Shown one piece after another: positions 45,846 to 54,044 of a stretch of DNA of 64,000 nt (position 1 is its first letter; each line of letters opens with the position of its first letter). Source of the stretch: Mesorhizobium waimense (lineage in GTDB: Bacteria; Pseudomonadota; Alphaproteobacteria; Rhizobiales; Rhizobiaceae); NCBI RefSeq assembly GCF_003601975.1, contig NZ_QZWZ01000001.1, positions 310,001 through 374,000 on the forward strand, given 5' to 3'. Both the position numbers and the translations under genes were made by a program. The notes beneath the pieces were generated by a model that ran no database searches, was not told the origin of the DNA, and was given only the letters and a program-made list of their open reading frames with translations.

Positions 45846-46871
45846 GTGCCCTTGATCTTCATTCCGCTGCCGTTCGTTGTCGCCTTGCTGCTTGTGATCC
45901 TCCTTGCTCGGATGCTGCGCGCTCAGGAGCCGTCAGAGGGGAATCGGCCATTCCTTGCCTTGGTCGGCCTGTGCGCCTTGCAGTCGGTCGGCGTCGGCTT
46001 GCGTTGGGGTTACGGCTTGGCGGAACTGCGATACATGCTGCCCGTGGTGGCGAGTTGCCTTCCGCCTCTGGTGTTGGCAAGCTTTCGCGTTTTGATCCAC
46101 CGCGATGTGGCCGACGCTGGCAGCGCTCGTTGGCTTCATGCGACTCCGCCAGTCATTATCGTCGCGCTGTTGCTGTTGGCCCCGGTCCTGATCGACGTCG
46201 CTTTGATCATGATCTTCGTTGGCTATGCACTGGCCGTGCTCAATCTCGGCCGCGCCGGTCCTGATGCGCTGGACGAGGCGCGCTTCGACGGCGCCGTGGC
46301 GGCGCACCGCGCCCTCATCATCGCCGCCGCATCGCTTTGTCTGTCGGCCTTTTTCGACCTTGCGATCCTGATGGATTTCGAATGGAGCAAGGGGAAGAAT
46401 GTCGCCTTCATCGTCAGCAACGCAAATCTCCTGAGTCTGCTTTTCATAAGTCTTACGGCCATCGTCGCTTCCCGTGCGCAGGCTCGTGCCGCCACGGACA
46501 CGGCCCAGGCTCCCTCCATGGCTGCGCAGGATCGCGAAGCTCTGGACCGGATCCGCAATCTGTTGGTCGATCAGAAACTCTCGCGCGACGAAAACCTGAC
46601 CTTGTCGCGGCTGGCACGGCGCGCGGGCGTGCCGGCCCGCCAGATATCCGGCGCGGTCAACCGGCTCGCAGGCAAGAACGTCTCCCAGTACATCAATGAT
46701 TTTCGCATTGCCGAAGCTTGCCGGTTGCTCCGCGAAACCGACATGTCGGTAACATCGGCGATGCTCGAATCCGGCTTCCAGACGAAGTCGAACTTCAATC
46801 GCGAGTTCCGGCGGGTGACCTCGCTGAGCCCAGCGTCCTGGCGTGAGAGCGCGCGATCACCTGACGTTTGA
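45846..46871 (+). CDS. Membrane-anchored AraC-family regulator
   Basis: A 341-residue protein with about seven membrane helices in residues ~4-215 (LIFIPLPFVVALLLVILLAR, YMLPVVASCLPPLVLASF, ATPPVIIVALLLLAPVLIDV and others) and a C-terminal AraC-type double helix-turn-helix domain (~240-335: LTLSRLARRAGVPARQISGAV, SVTSAMLESGFQTKSNFNREF). It should sense a membrane or envelope cue and bind DNA directly from the membrane. The start is the GTG at 45846. It diverges from the secreted hydrolase gene across a 135-bp gap, making that gene its likeliest target. Confidence 0.88.
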   Translation: MPLIFIPLPFVVALLLVILLARMLRAQEPSEGNRPFLALVGLCALQSVGVGLRWGYGLAELRYMLPVVASCLPPLVLASFRVLIHRDVADAGSARWLHATPPVIIVALLLLAPVLIDVALIMIFVGYALAVLNLGRAGPDALDEARFDGAVAAHRALIIAAASLCLSAFFDLAILMDFEWSKGKNVAFIVSNANLLSLLFISLTAIVASRAQARAATDTAQAPSMAAQDREALDRIRNLLVDQKLSRDENLTLSRLARRAGVPARQISGAVNRLAGKNVSQYINDFRIAEACRLLRETDMSVTSAMLESGFQTKSNFNREFRRVTSLSPASWRESARSPDV

Positions 46872-46927
46872 CTCCTGGCATGGGAGAGCGCTTTCGCGCC
46901 CGGCAACGCATTCGCTTCTCTTCCAGC

Positions 46928-47875
46928 TCAGAAACGCTCGCGATAGTCGCGCGGGTTGGTGCCGAGGACGCGTAGAAAGCCGCGCCGCATCGTCTCTTCC
47001 GAGCCGAAGCCGCAGTGGCGCGCCGTCTGGTTGACGGCCAGGCCCCGCTCCAGCATCCGTCGCGCCGCCTCGATCCGGATATCTTCGATCGCACGGGCGG
47101 GTGTCCGGCCCGTTGCCTCCCGATAGTGCCGCGAAAAGCTGCGCGGGCTCATATTGGCACGGTCGGCCAATGTCGCCAGCGAAAGGTCGCCGTCCAGATT
47201 GTCCAGGATCCAGCCATGCAGCCGGTCGAAGCGCTCGTCGCCTTCCTGCAGCCTGAGGGCCTGGCTGAACTGCGCCTGGCCGCCGGGGCGTTTCAGGAAA
47301 ACAACCAGCTGGCGAGCCACCGCAAGGGCCATGCGCCGGCCAAGGTCGGCCTCGACGAAGGAGAGCGCGAGATCGATTCCCGCCGTCACGCCCGCGGACG
47401 TCCAGACATTGCCGTCACGAATGAAGATCGGGTCGGGTTCGAGTCGAACCGCCGGAAAGCGCTGGGCGAACTCGACGCAGCGTCCCCAATGCGTCACCGC
47501 GCGACGGCCGTCGAGGAGACCTGCCGTCGCCAGCAGGAAGGCGCCGCTGCAGACCGAAGCCGTTCGCATGGCGCTGCGCGAGTGGCTGATGATCCAATCA
47601 ATCAGGCTCGGATCCTCGCAGGCCGCGTTGACGCCCCAGCCTCCAGGCACGATCAGCGTGTCGATTTCGAGCTCACACGGCGGCAGCGCCGCGGTCTCGA
47701 GCACGAGGCCGGCCGATGTCCTGGTCCGCGGGGAAGCGGCTACGACCACCACCTCATAGGCAGCCGGCTCACCGGCCTGCACAAGGAAGTCGTTGGCGCT
47801 GGCGAAAACCTGAAGTGGCCCGCTGACATCGAGGAGCTGCACATCGGGATAGGCAAGGACTTCGATACGGCGCAT
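46928..47875 (-). CDS. GlxA-family transcriptional regulator (DJ-1/PfpI + AraC HTH)
   Basis: A 315-residue fused regulator. Residues ~1-170 are a DJ-1/PfpI-like domain (IEVLAYPDVQLLDVSGPLQVF, PGGWGVNAA, the Cys-containing TASVCSGAFLLATAGLL). Residues ~215-310 are an AraC-type helix-turn-helix (LATLADRANMSPRSFSRHYRE, NQTARHCGFGSEETMRRGFLR). The ATG at 47875 gives the family N-terminus; the frame reaches 47923. It diverges from the stand-alone DJ-1/PfpI gene, which it probably controls. Confidence 0.92.
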   Translation of the reverse strand: MRRIEVLAYPDVQLLDVSGPLQVFASANDFLVQAGEPAAYEVVVVAASPRTRTSAGLVLETAALPPCELEIDTLIVPGGWGVNAACEDPSLIDWIISHSRSAMRTASVCSGAFLLATAGLLDGRRAVTHWGRCVEFAQRFPAVRLEPDPIFIRDGNVWTSAGVTAGIDLALSFVEADLGRRMALAVARQLVVFLKRPGGQAQFSQALRLQEGDERFDRLHGWILDNLDGDLSLATLADRANMSPRSFSRHYREATGRTPARAIEDIRIEAARRMLERGLAVNQTARHCGFGSEETMRRGFLRVLGTNPRDYRERF

Positions 47876-47963
47876 TGTTGTTTGGCTTGAAACGAGGGGT
47901 GATTGGCGATCGTGCCAAAGCATGATGCCCTAGATTGGCCGGAGTCAACCTGCGGAGATTCCC

Positions 47964-48671
47964 ATGGCCCTTCGTTTCGGCTTCCTCGTATTCCCCAATG
48001 TCCAGCAGCTCGACCTCACCGGTCCTTACGAAGTCGTGGCCTCGGCAAAGGGCGCCGAGGTGGAACTGATCTGGAAGGACCGCAATCCGGTGATGTCGTC
48101 GACCCGACTGTCCCTCAACCCGACGGTGACCTTCGATGACTGCCCGCCTCTCGATGTGCTGTGCATTCCAGGCGGAGGCGGCGTCAACGCGCTGCTGGAG
48201 GATCGGGCAGTCCTCGATTTCGTGCGGGAGCGCGCGGTGCAGGCCCGTTACGTCACGTCGGTGTGCAGCGGCGCCCTGGTGCTCGGCGCAGCCGGGTTGC
48301 TCAAGGGCAAGCGGGCGACGACGCATTGGTATGCGCATGATTTCCTTGCCGAGTTCGGCGCAATTCCTGTCGACGAGCGCATTGTAGAGGACGGAAACCT
48401 GATCACCGCCGGCGGCGTCACCTCAGGCATCGATTTCGGTCTCGCTTTGGTCGCCAGGCTTCTCGGCCAGGCCGAGGCCGAAACGGTGCAACTCTCGCTT
48501 GAATACGCCCCGACTCCTCCCTTCCGATCCGGCACGCCCGCGCAGGCTTCGCCTTCTGTGCTGGCGCAGGCAAAGGAGCGACTTGCGGCCTCGAGGCAGG
48601 CCCGCGAGGAAATGTTTGCCCGCTGGCGCAACACTGGCGCGGACCCCGCGGCGTCGCGCGCCCATGGCTGA
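47964..48671 (+). CDS. DJ-1/PfpI family protein (isonitrile hydratase-like)
   Basis: A 235-residue DJ-1 superfamily protein. LVFPNVQQLDLTGPYEVV is the N-terminal signature, CIPGGGGVNALL carries the elbow Gly, and the nucleophile Cys is in TSVCSGALVLGAAGLLKG. The spacing and LTGPYEV resemble isonitrile hydratase (InhA), which turns isonitriles to N-substituted formamides, though glyoxalase or other activities occur in this family. A ~45-residue C-terminal helix (QASPSVLAQAKERLAASRQAREEMF) is extra. It is divergent from the GlxA regulator with an 88-bp shared promoter gap. Confidence 0.88.
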   Translation: MALRFGFLVFPNVQQLDLTGPYEVVASAKGAEVELIWKDRNPVMSSTRLSLNPTVTFDDCPPLDVLCIPGGGGVNALLEDRAVLDFVRERAVQARYVTSVCSGALVLGAAGLLKGKRATTHWYAHDFLAEFGAIPVDERIVEDGNLITAGGVTSGIDFGLALVARLLGQAEAETVQLSLEYAPTPPFRSGTPAQASPSVLAQAKERLAASRQAREEMFARWRNTGADPAASRAHG

Positions 48672-48757
48672 ACCGACCCGGCCGGATGGCGCATCTCCGT
48701 GCCGTTCGGCTAGGCCTCGTTTCGGCGGTTGACTCGGCCCTCGGTCTGTGCAGAAAT

Positions 48758-48768
48758 TGGTTGGACCA
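48758..48768. promoter_or_regulatory. Predicted GntR/FadR-type operator
   Basis: TGGTTGGACCA matches the TNGTNNNACNA consensus known for the FadR subfamily. It lies 26 bp before the GTG start of the GntR gene, so autoregulation is likely. It overlaps the 12-mer TTGGACCATTGA that also occurs at 13749-13760. Confidence 0.6.
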
Positions 48769-48793
48769 TTGAACCACTTTCGGTAATCGCGAC

Positions 48794-49528
48794 GTGACCG
48801 AGTTCAGCCTTCCGCCGATCCAGACGACGGCCCGCGACGATGCGGTGCTGAAGGCGCTGGCTGGTTTCGTCATGCAGGAAAAGCTGGAGCCCGGTGAGAA
48901 ACTGCCGACCGAACGCATCCTCGCCGAGCGCCTCAAGGTCAGCCGCAACACGGTGCGCGAGGCGCTGACGCGCTGGGAGGGGCTCGGCCTGGTCGAGCGG
49001 CGCCAGGGCAGCGGCACCTATCTCAAGGCGGCCGTCTCGCTCGACATGCTGCACATGCCGCTGACATTGGCCGGCGGCAATGATTTCACCGGCCTGATGC
49101 GCACGCTGGAAATCCGCCGCGCACTGGAGGCCGAAGCCGCCGCCCTTTGCGCTGTACGCGCCGACAAGGAAGATCTCGCCGAGATCGAGCGCAAGCTCGA
49201 CATCATGGAGGAAGCCTTCCGGACCCGCGCCGGCATGTCGTCGGAGGAAGACTGGGAGTTCCACCAGGCGGTATATCGCGCCTCCGGCAATCCGCTGTTC
49301 GAGCAGATCATCAGCGCCATGCACGAGCTGTTCCACCGTTTTTGGGAACATCCGCTCGGCGTGCGCGATTTCGGCCATGCCAGCTTCCCCTATCACCGCA
49401 CCATCTTCAATTGCATCGCCGCCCACGACCCGGAGGGAGCCCGCGCCGAGGCGCTGAAGCTCATCGCCACCGTCGAGAACGATCTGAAGCGCGGCGCCGC
49501 CAATCTCAAACTTTCGGACCGAAAATGA
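48794..49528 (+). CDS. GntR-family (FadR/FCD subfamily) transcriptional regulator
   Basis: A 244-residue repressor/activator. The N-terminal winged helix (residues ~10-75) has LEPGEKLPTERILAERLKVS and SRNTVREALTRWEGLGLVERR with the usual wing RRQGSGTYL. The C-terminal all-helical FCD ligand domain (~95-235) has the Asp/His-type effector-binding set seen in EDWEFHQAVYRASGN and DFGHASFPYHRTIFNCIAAHDP. The GTG start is 26 bp after a predicted operator. The stop overlaps the PLP-enzyme start (ATGA), and the sugar importer genes follow, so it is likely to control the whole rightward set. Confidence 0.92.
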   Translation: MTEFSLPPIQTTARDDAVLKALAGFVMQEKLEPGEKLPTERILAERLKVSRNTVREALTRWEGLGLVERRQGSGTYLKAAVSLDMLHMPLTLAGGNDFTGLMRTLEIRRALEAEAAALCAVRADKEDLAEIERKLDIMEEAFRTRAGMSSEEDWEFHQAVYRASGNPLFEQIISAMHELFHRFWEHPLGVRDFGHASFPYHRTIFNCIAAHDPEGARAEALKLIATVENDLKRGAANLKLSDRK

Positions 49529-50727
49529 ACGAGCACCCCACCGGCTTCGACACAGGCTCTTTTGGCAGCAACTACCTCGCCGAGGCGGCAACGCTTCTGG
49601 CGCATGACGATCCGTTCCCCGGCGGTGCGGTGGTGCCGCCGATCTACCAGACCTCGCTGTTCACCTTCACCAACTATGCCGAGATGGCTGACACTTTTGC
49701 GGGCCGAAGGCGCCAGCCGATTTATTCGCGCGGCGACAATCCAACGGTGATGGAGTTCGAGGCCCGCGTCGCAGCGCTCGAAGGCGCGGAAGCAGCCAGA
49801 GGCTTTTCCAGTGGCATGGCGGCGATCAGCGCCACCGTGCTTGCCTTTGTCGGCGCCGGCGAGCGCATCGTTGCCGTGCGCAACTGCTATGGCGATGCCT
49901 ACCGGCTGTTCGAGCGCCTGTTCCCGCGCCTCAACATCAAGGTCGACTATGTCGACGGCTCCGATCCCGACGCGGTCGCGGCGGCACTTCCCGGCGCCAA
50001 GCTGCTCTATCTGGAAAGCCCGACCTCGATGATGTTCGAGCTGCAGGACATCGCGCATCTGACGCGGTTGGCCAAGGAGCAGGGCATCGTCACCAGCATC
50101 GACAATTCCTGGGCCACACCGGTGTTCCAGAAGCCGATTTCGCACGGCGTCGACCTCGTGCTGCATTCGGCCTCAAAATATCTCGGCGGCCACAGCGACA
50201 CCGTCGCCGGCGTGGTGGCGGGTTCGGCTGCTCATATCGGCCGCATCAACGAGCAGACCTATTCCTCGCTCGGCGGCAAGCTGTCGCCTTTCGAGGCGTG
50301 GCTCTTGCTGCGCGGCCTGCGCACGCTGCCGCTCAGACTGCCGCATCACATGAAAAGCGGGCTGACCCTTGCCGAGCGGCTGAAGGCGCACGGCCATGTC
50401 GAGCGCGTCAACCACCCGGCCTATTCCAACCATCCGGGCAAGGCGACGCTGGCTGGCTATGCCGGACTGTTTTCCTTCGAGGTGACGGAGGATGTCGACA
50501 TTCCGGCCTTCGTCGACGCGCTGAAATTCTTCCGCATCGGCGTCAGTTGGGGCGGCCATGAGAGCCTGGTCGTCCCGGCAAAGGCTTCGCTCGAGCAGAC
50601 GCCGGGCCTGAATTCGATGGCGCGCTTCGGCGTCAGCCCCCGAACCATCCGCTTCAACGTCGGATTGGAGAGTGTCGAGGATCTCTGGGCCGACATCGCC
50701 CGGGCCTTCGACAAAGCAAAAAAATAA
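49525..50727 (+). CDS. Cys/Met-metabolism PLP enzyme (cystathionine gamma-synthase/beta-lyase-like)
   Basis: A 400-residue fold-type I PLP enzyme. The pyridoxal-Lys is in DLVLHSASKYLGGHSD, with the phosphate-binding GFSSGMAAISATVL and the stacking residue in NCYGDAYRLFERLFPR. It carries YLESPTSMMFELQDI near the middle and a typical C-terminal domain (FRIGVSWGGHESLVVPA). It is in the trans-sulfuration family (cystathionine synthases, lyases, methionine gamma-lyase). Its setting, between a GntR regulator and a sugar importer, is not the usual methionine setting, so the true substrate may be another beta- or gamma-substituted amino acid. The ATG overlaps the GntR stop; the longer frame was rejected. 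Confidence 0.9.
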   Translation: MNEHPTGFDTGSFGSNYLAEAATLLAHDDPFPGGAVVPPIYQTSLFTFTNYAEMADTFAGRRRQPIYSRGDNPTVMEFEARVAALEGAEAARGFSSGMAAISATVLAFVGAGERIVAVRNCYGDAYRLFERLFPRLNIKVDYVDGSDPDAVAAALPGAKLLYLESPTSMMFELQDIAHLTRLAKEQGIVTSIDNSWATPVFQKPISHGVDLVLHSASKYLGGHSDTVAGVVAGSAAHIGRINEQTYSSLGGKLSPFEAWLLLRGLRTLPLRLPHHMKSGLTLAERLKAHGHVERVNHPAYSNHPGKATLAGYAGLFSFEVTEDVDIPAFVDALKFFRIGVSWGGHESLVVPAKASLEQTPGLNSMARFGVSPRTIRFNVGLESVEDLWADIARAFDKAKK

Positions 50728-50758
50728 ACGGAAGCCGTTCAAAATGGGAGTACCGAAC

Positions 50759-52036
50759 ATGAAAAGACTGACCTTCATGCTTGCCGCCGTCGCCGGACTG
50801 GCGATTTCCGCCGGCAGCGCAATGGCCGAATCCACCCTCAAAATGGTCGAGGTCATCACCAGCCCGCCGCGCACCGAATTTTTGAAGAAGCAGATCGCCG
50901 AGTTCGAGGCGGCCAATCCGGGCGTCAAGGTCGAACTCGTCTCGCTGCCCTGGGGCCAGGCGTTCGAGAAATTCCTGACCATGGTGCAGGCCGGGGACAC
51001 GCCCGACATCGTCGAGATGCCGGAACGCTGGATGGGCCTCTACGCCACCAACGGCCAGCTTGAGGATCTCGGGCCTTATATGGCCAAGTGGGAAGACGCC
51101 AAGACGCTCGGCGACCGCGCCAAGCAGTTCGGTTCGACCGTCAACAACACACAATACATGATCCCCTACGGCTACTATGTTAACGCGCTGTTCTGGAACA
51201 AGAAACTGTTCAAGGAGGCCGGCCTCGACGGCCCACCGGCGACGCTCGACGAATTCGTCGAGGATTCCAAGAAGATCTCGGCCATTCCCGGCAAATATGG
51301 CTACTGCCTGCGCGGCGGCCCCGGCGCCTTCAACGGCATGCACATGTTCATGAACATCGCCGCCGGCAAGGGCGGCTACTTCAACGAAGACGGCACCTCG
51401 ACCATCAACGATGAAGGCTCGGTCAAGGGCCTGCAGATGCTGGCCGACATGTACAAGAACGGCCTGGCGCCGAAGGATGCGGTGAGCTGGGGCTTCAATG
51501 AAACCGTCACCGGCTTCTATTCCGGCACCTGCGCCATGCTCAACCAGGATCCGGACGCGCTGCTCGGCATCGCTGACAAGATGAACGCCGACGACTTCGC
51601 CGTGGCGCCATTGCCGGTCGGGCCGAGCGGCAAGTCCTATCCGACGCTCGGCTATGCCGGCTGGGCGATGTTCGCCAATTCCCAGCACAAGGACGATGCC
51701 TGGAAGCTGATGGCGACCCTGCTGTCGCCCAAGGGCAATCTGGAATGGGCCAAGGAAGTCGGCGTCGTCCCGATCCACAACGGCGCCGACCAGGATGCCC
51801 ATTTCAAGACCGAGCAGTTCAAGGGCTGGTTCACGGAGCTGAGCGACAGTTCCAAATATGAAATGGTGACGCCGCCGACGCATCTGGAAAACCTCGGCAA
51901 CTTCGTCGACCAGGTCGCGATCAAGAACTTCCAGGAAGTGCTGCTCGGCCAGAAGACGGCCAAGGAGGTCGCCGACCAATGGGCCGCGTTCCTGACCAAG
52001 GAGCAGCAGGACTGGATGGCCAAGAACAAGAAGTAG
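50759..52036 (+). CDS. Sugar ABC transporter substrate-binding protein (MalE type)
   Basis: A 425-residue periplasmic binding protein. Signal peptide LTFMLAAVAGLAISAGSAMA-ES. The start of the mature part, LKMVEVITSPPRTEFLKKQI and FEAANPGVKVELVSLPW, then the AGDTPDIVEMPERWMGLYA segment and PYGYYVNALFWNKKLFKEAGLDGPP are typical of class-D (oligo-/monosaccharide) binders. The ATG at 50759 has GGGAG eight bases upstream; an earlier in-frame ATG at 50744 would hide that site. It is followed by two repeats, then two permeases and the ATPase. The sugar is not readable from the sequence. Confidence 0.92.
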   Translation: MKRLTFMLAAVAGLAISAGSAMAESTLKMVEVITSPPRTEFLKKQIAEFEAANPGVKVELVSLPWGQAFEKFLTMVQAGDTPDIVEMPERWMGLYATNGQLEDLGPYMAKWEDAKTLGDRAKQFGSTVNNTQYMIPYGYYVNALFWNKKLFKEAGLDGPPATLDEFVEDSKKISAIPGKYGYCLRGGPGAFNGMHMFMNIAAGKGGYFNEDGTSTINDEGSVKGLQMLADMYKNGLAPKDAVSWGFNETVTGFYSGTCAMLNQDPDALLGIADKMNADDFAVAPLPVGPSGKSYPTLGYAGWAMFANSQHKDDAWKLMATLLSPKGNLEWAKEVGVVPIHNGADQDAHFKTEQFKGWFTELSDSSKYEMVTPPTHLENLGNFVDQVAIKNFQEVLLGQKTAKEVADQWAAFLTKEQQDWMAKNKK

Positions 52037-52082
52037 GCGCCTGTCCTTCCTTGTCCCCGCTCGGGGCGAGAAGGTGTCACCG

Positions 52083-52131
52083 ATGCATGTTGCCCAAAAG
52101 TGCGCAGCGGTTTTGGGATGACGACATGCAT
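52083..52131. repeat. Palindromic intergenic repeat (ATGCATGT...ACATGCAT type)
   Basis: A 49-bp imperfect palindrome with ends ATGCATGT and ACATGCAT and inner CCCAAAA/TTTTGGG arms around TGCGCAGCGG. This form is a familiar dispersed repeat of Mesorhizobium/Rhizobium genomes. It lies in the operon gap between the binding-protein and permease genes. Confidence 0.65.
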
Positions 52132-52170
52132 AAGAGAAGTGACGGATGAGGGACGGCGCCAACATTTCAA

Positions 52171-52228
52171 GGTTAGCGCTGCACCTCATCTGCCTGCCGG
52201 CATCTTCTCCCCGTGAACGGGGAGGAGG
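52171..52228. repeat. Second dispersed rhizobial repeat (CTCATCTGCCTGCCGGCATC type)
   Basis: A stretch with CACCTCATCTGCCTGCCGGC followed by a CTCCCCG/CGGGGAG hairpin (52207-52224). It resembles a dispersed element I recall from rhizobial genomes. It crowds the presumed leader of the permease gene. Confidence 0.6.
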
Positions 52229-52269
52229 ACGCTGTCCCGACGCTGCTCCAGGAGACGATCCAGAAGCCG

Positions 52270-53193
52270 ATGACCTATGCCGTGTCCGCAATACGACCCG
52301 CAGGCAAGCCGCGAAAGAAGCGGCTATCCCATACCGCCATCGAGCCCTGGCTCTACCTTTCGCCGGCGATCGTGCTGCTGGTCGTGGTGCTTCTGGTGCC
52401 ACTGATCATCGGGATCAGCTACTCGTTCCGCAAATTCTCCGCCTTCAGGTCCGAATATGTCGGCCTCGGCCAGTACGAGACGATGCTGTCCGACCAGGTG
52501 CTGGGGCAGGCGCTGGTCAACACGCTGTGGTGGACGGTAGCCAGCCTGTTTTTCCAGTTCTTCCTCGGGCTTGGCCTGGCGCTATTGCTCGACAAGCCGT
52601 TCGTCGGCCGCAAATTGGTGCAGGCGGTGGTGTTCCTGCCCTGGGCGGTGCCGTCCTTCCTGTCCGGCCTGACCTGGGCCTGGCTGTTCAACCCGATCAT
52701 CGGACCGCTGCCGCACTGGCTTTTTGCACTCGGGCTCAAGGCCGAGCCGACCAACATCCTGTCCGATCCTGCCACGGCCATGTGGGGGCCGATCATCGCC
52801 AACATCTGGTTTGGCATCCCGTTCTTCGCCATCACGCTGCTGGCGGCACTGAAGTCGATCCCCTCGGAATTGCATGAGGCCGCGGCAATCGACGGCGCCT
52901 CGCCCTGGCAGCGCTTCACCAAGGTGACATTGCCTTTCCTGGCGCCGACCATCGTCATCACCGTCATGCTGCGTACGATCTGGATCGCCACCTTCGCCGA
53001 CCTGATCTTCGTCATGACCGAGGGCGGACCGGCCGGCTCGACCAGCACGGTGCCGGTCTACATCTATGTCAGCGCCTTCAAGTCGCTGGACAAGGGCTAT
53101 GCCTCGGCGGTGGCGGTGCTGCTGCTGGTGCTGCTGATCGCCTATGCGGTGGCGCTGATCGCCATCCGCCGCTTGCTGGTGAGGCACGTCTGA
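52270..53193 (+). CDS. Sugar ABC transporter permease (MalF-like)
   Basis: A 307-residue permease with six membrane helices from residue ~30 (WLYLSPAIVLLVVVLLVPLIIG, LVNTLWWTVASLFFQFFLGLG, VVFLPWAVPSFLSGLTWAWL and so on). The ATPase-contacting EAA-loop is LHEAAAIDGASPWQRFTKVTLPF. The ATG at 52270 is preferred to an earlier in-frame ATG (52213) that lies in repeat sequence, though GGAG is 16-19 bases away. Its stop overlaps the next permease gene (TGATG). Confidence 0.93.
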   Translation: MTYAVSAIRPAGKPRKKRLSHTAIEPWLYLSPAIVLLVVVLLVPLIIGISYSFRKFSAFRSEYVGLGQYETMLSDQVLGQALVNTLWWTVASLFFQFFLGLGLALLLDKPFVGRKLVQAVVFLPWAVPSFLSGLTWAWLFNPIIGPLPHWLFALGLKAEPTNILSDPATAMWGPIIANIWFGIPFFAITLLAALKSIPSELHEAAAIDGASPWQRFTKVTLPFLAPTIVITVMLRTIWIATFADLIFVMTEGGPAGSTSTVPVYIYVSAFKSLDKGYASAVAVLLLVLLIAYAVALIAIRRLLVRHV

Positions 53194-54041
53194 TGATCGC
53201 CGGACGCTCCACCTCCTCGCGCATCGTCGGCGGCATCGGCCTCTACGGCGCTATCGCCGCCTACATGATCTTCGCGCTGTTCCCGATCTTCTGGACGCTG
53301 AAGATCTCGGTGACGCCGGAACGGCTGCTCTATTCCGAAGGCATCACACTGTGGCCGTCGCAGACGACGTTCCGGAATTTCGTCACCGTGCTCGAAGCCT
53401 CTGATTTCCCGCGCTATTTCCTCAATAGCGTCATCGTCTCGGTGTCGACGGCGGCGTTCGTCACCGTCATCGCCACGCTTGCCGGCTACGCCATGTCGCG
53501 CTTCACCTTCCGTGGCAAGGCGACGCTGGCGATCCTGCTCCTGCTCACCCAGACCTTCCCGCTGGTGATGGTCATTCCGCCGATCTATCGCGTCATGGGA
53601 GAGCTCGGCCTCACCAACAGCCTGGTCGGGCTGATCATCATCTACACCGCCTTCAACACCGCCTTCGCCACCTTCCTGATGCAGTCCTTCTTCGACGGCA
53701 TCCCTAAGGACCTCGAGGAAGCCGCGATGATCGACGGCTGCACGCGGGCCCAGGCGATGCGCAAGGTGATCGTGCCGCTGACACTGCCCGGCATGGGCGC
53801 CACGCTCGGCTTCGTCTTCACCGCCGCCTGGAGCGAGCTTCTGTTCGCCCTGATGCTGATCTCCAGCGACGACCAGAAGACTTTTGCTGTCGGCCTGCTC
53901 ACCTATATCGGCAAGTTCGCCGTCGATTGGGGACAGATGATGGCGGCTTCCATCCTGGCGCTGATCCCGGTCTGCATCTTCTTCGCCTTCCTGCAACGCT
54001 ATCTCGTCACCGGCCTCACCGCCGGCGCGGTCAAAGGATAA
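53193..54041 (+). CDS. Sugar ABC transporter permease (MalG-like)
   Basis: A 282-residue permease with membrane helices at ~15-37, 75-98, 107-130, 140-165, 185-210 and 245-268. The EAA-loop is LEEAAMIDGCTRAQAMRKVIVPLTLPG. It forms the channel with the MalF-like protein and ends 3 bp before the ATPase gene. The ATG shares a base with the upstream stop. Confidence 0.95.
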   Translation: MIAGRSTSSRIVGGIGLYGAIAAYMIFALFPIFWTLKISVTPERLLYSEGITLWPSQTTFRNFVTVLEASDFPRYFLNSVIVSVSTAAFVTVIATLAGYAMSRFTFRGKATLAILLLLTQTFPLVMVIPPIYRVMGELGLTNSLVGLIIIYTAFNTAFATFLMQSFFDGIPKDLEEAAMIDGCTRAQAMRKVIVPLTLPGMGATLGFVFTAAWSELLFALMLISSDDQKTFAVGLLTYIGKFAVDWGQMMAASILALIPVCIFFAFLQRYLVTGLTAGAVKG

Positions 54042-54044
54042 TCG

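Noticed and set aside
49147..49524. N-terminal extension of the PLP enzyme frame
   Set aside because: It overlaps the GntR gene in another frame; homology and an ATGA overlap set the start at 49525.
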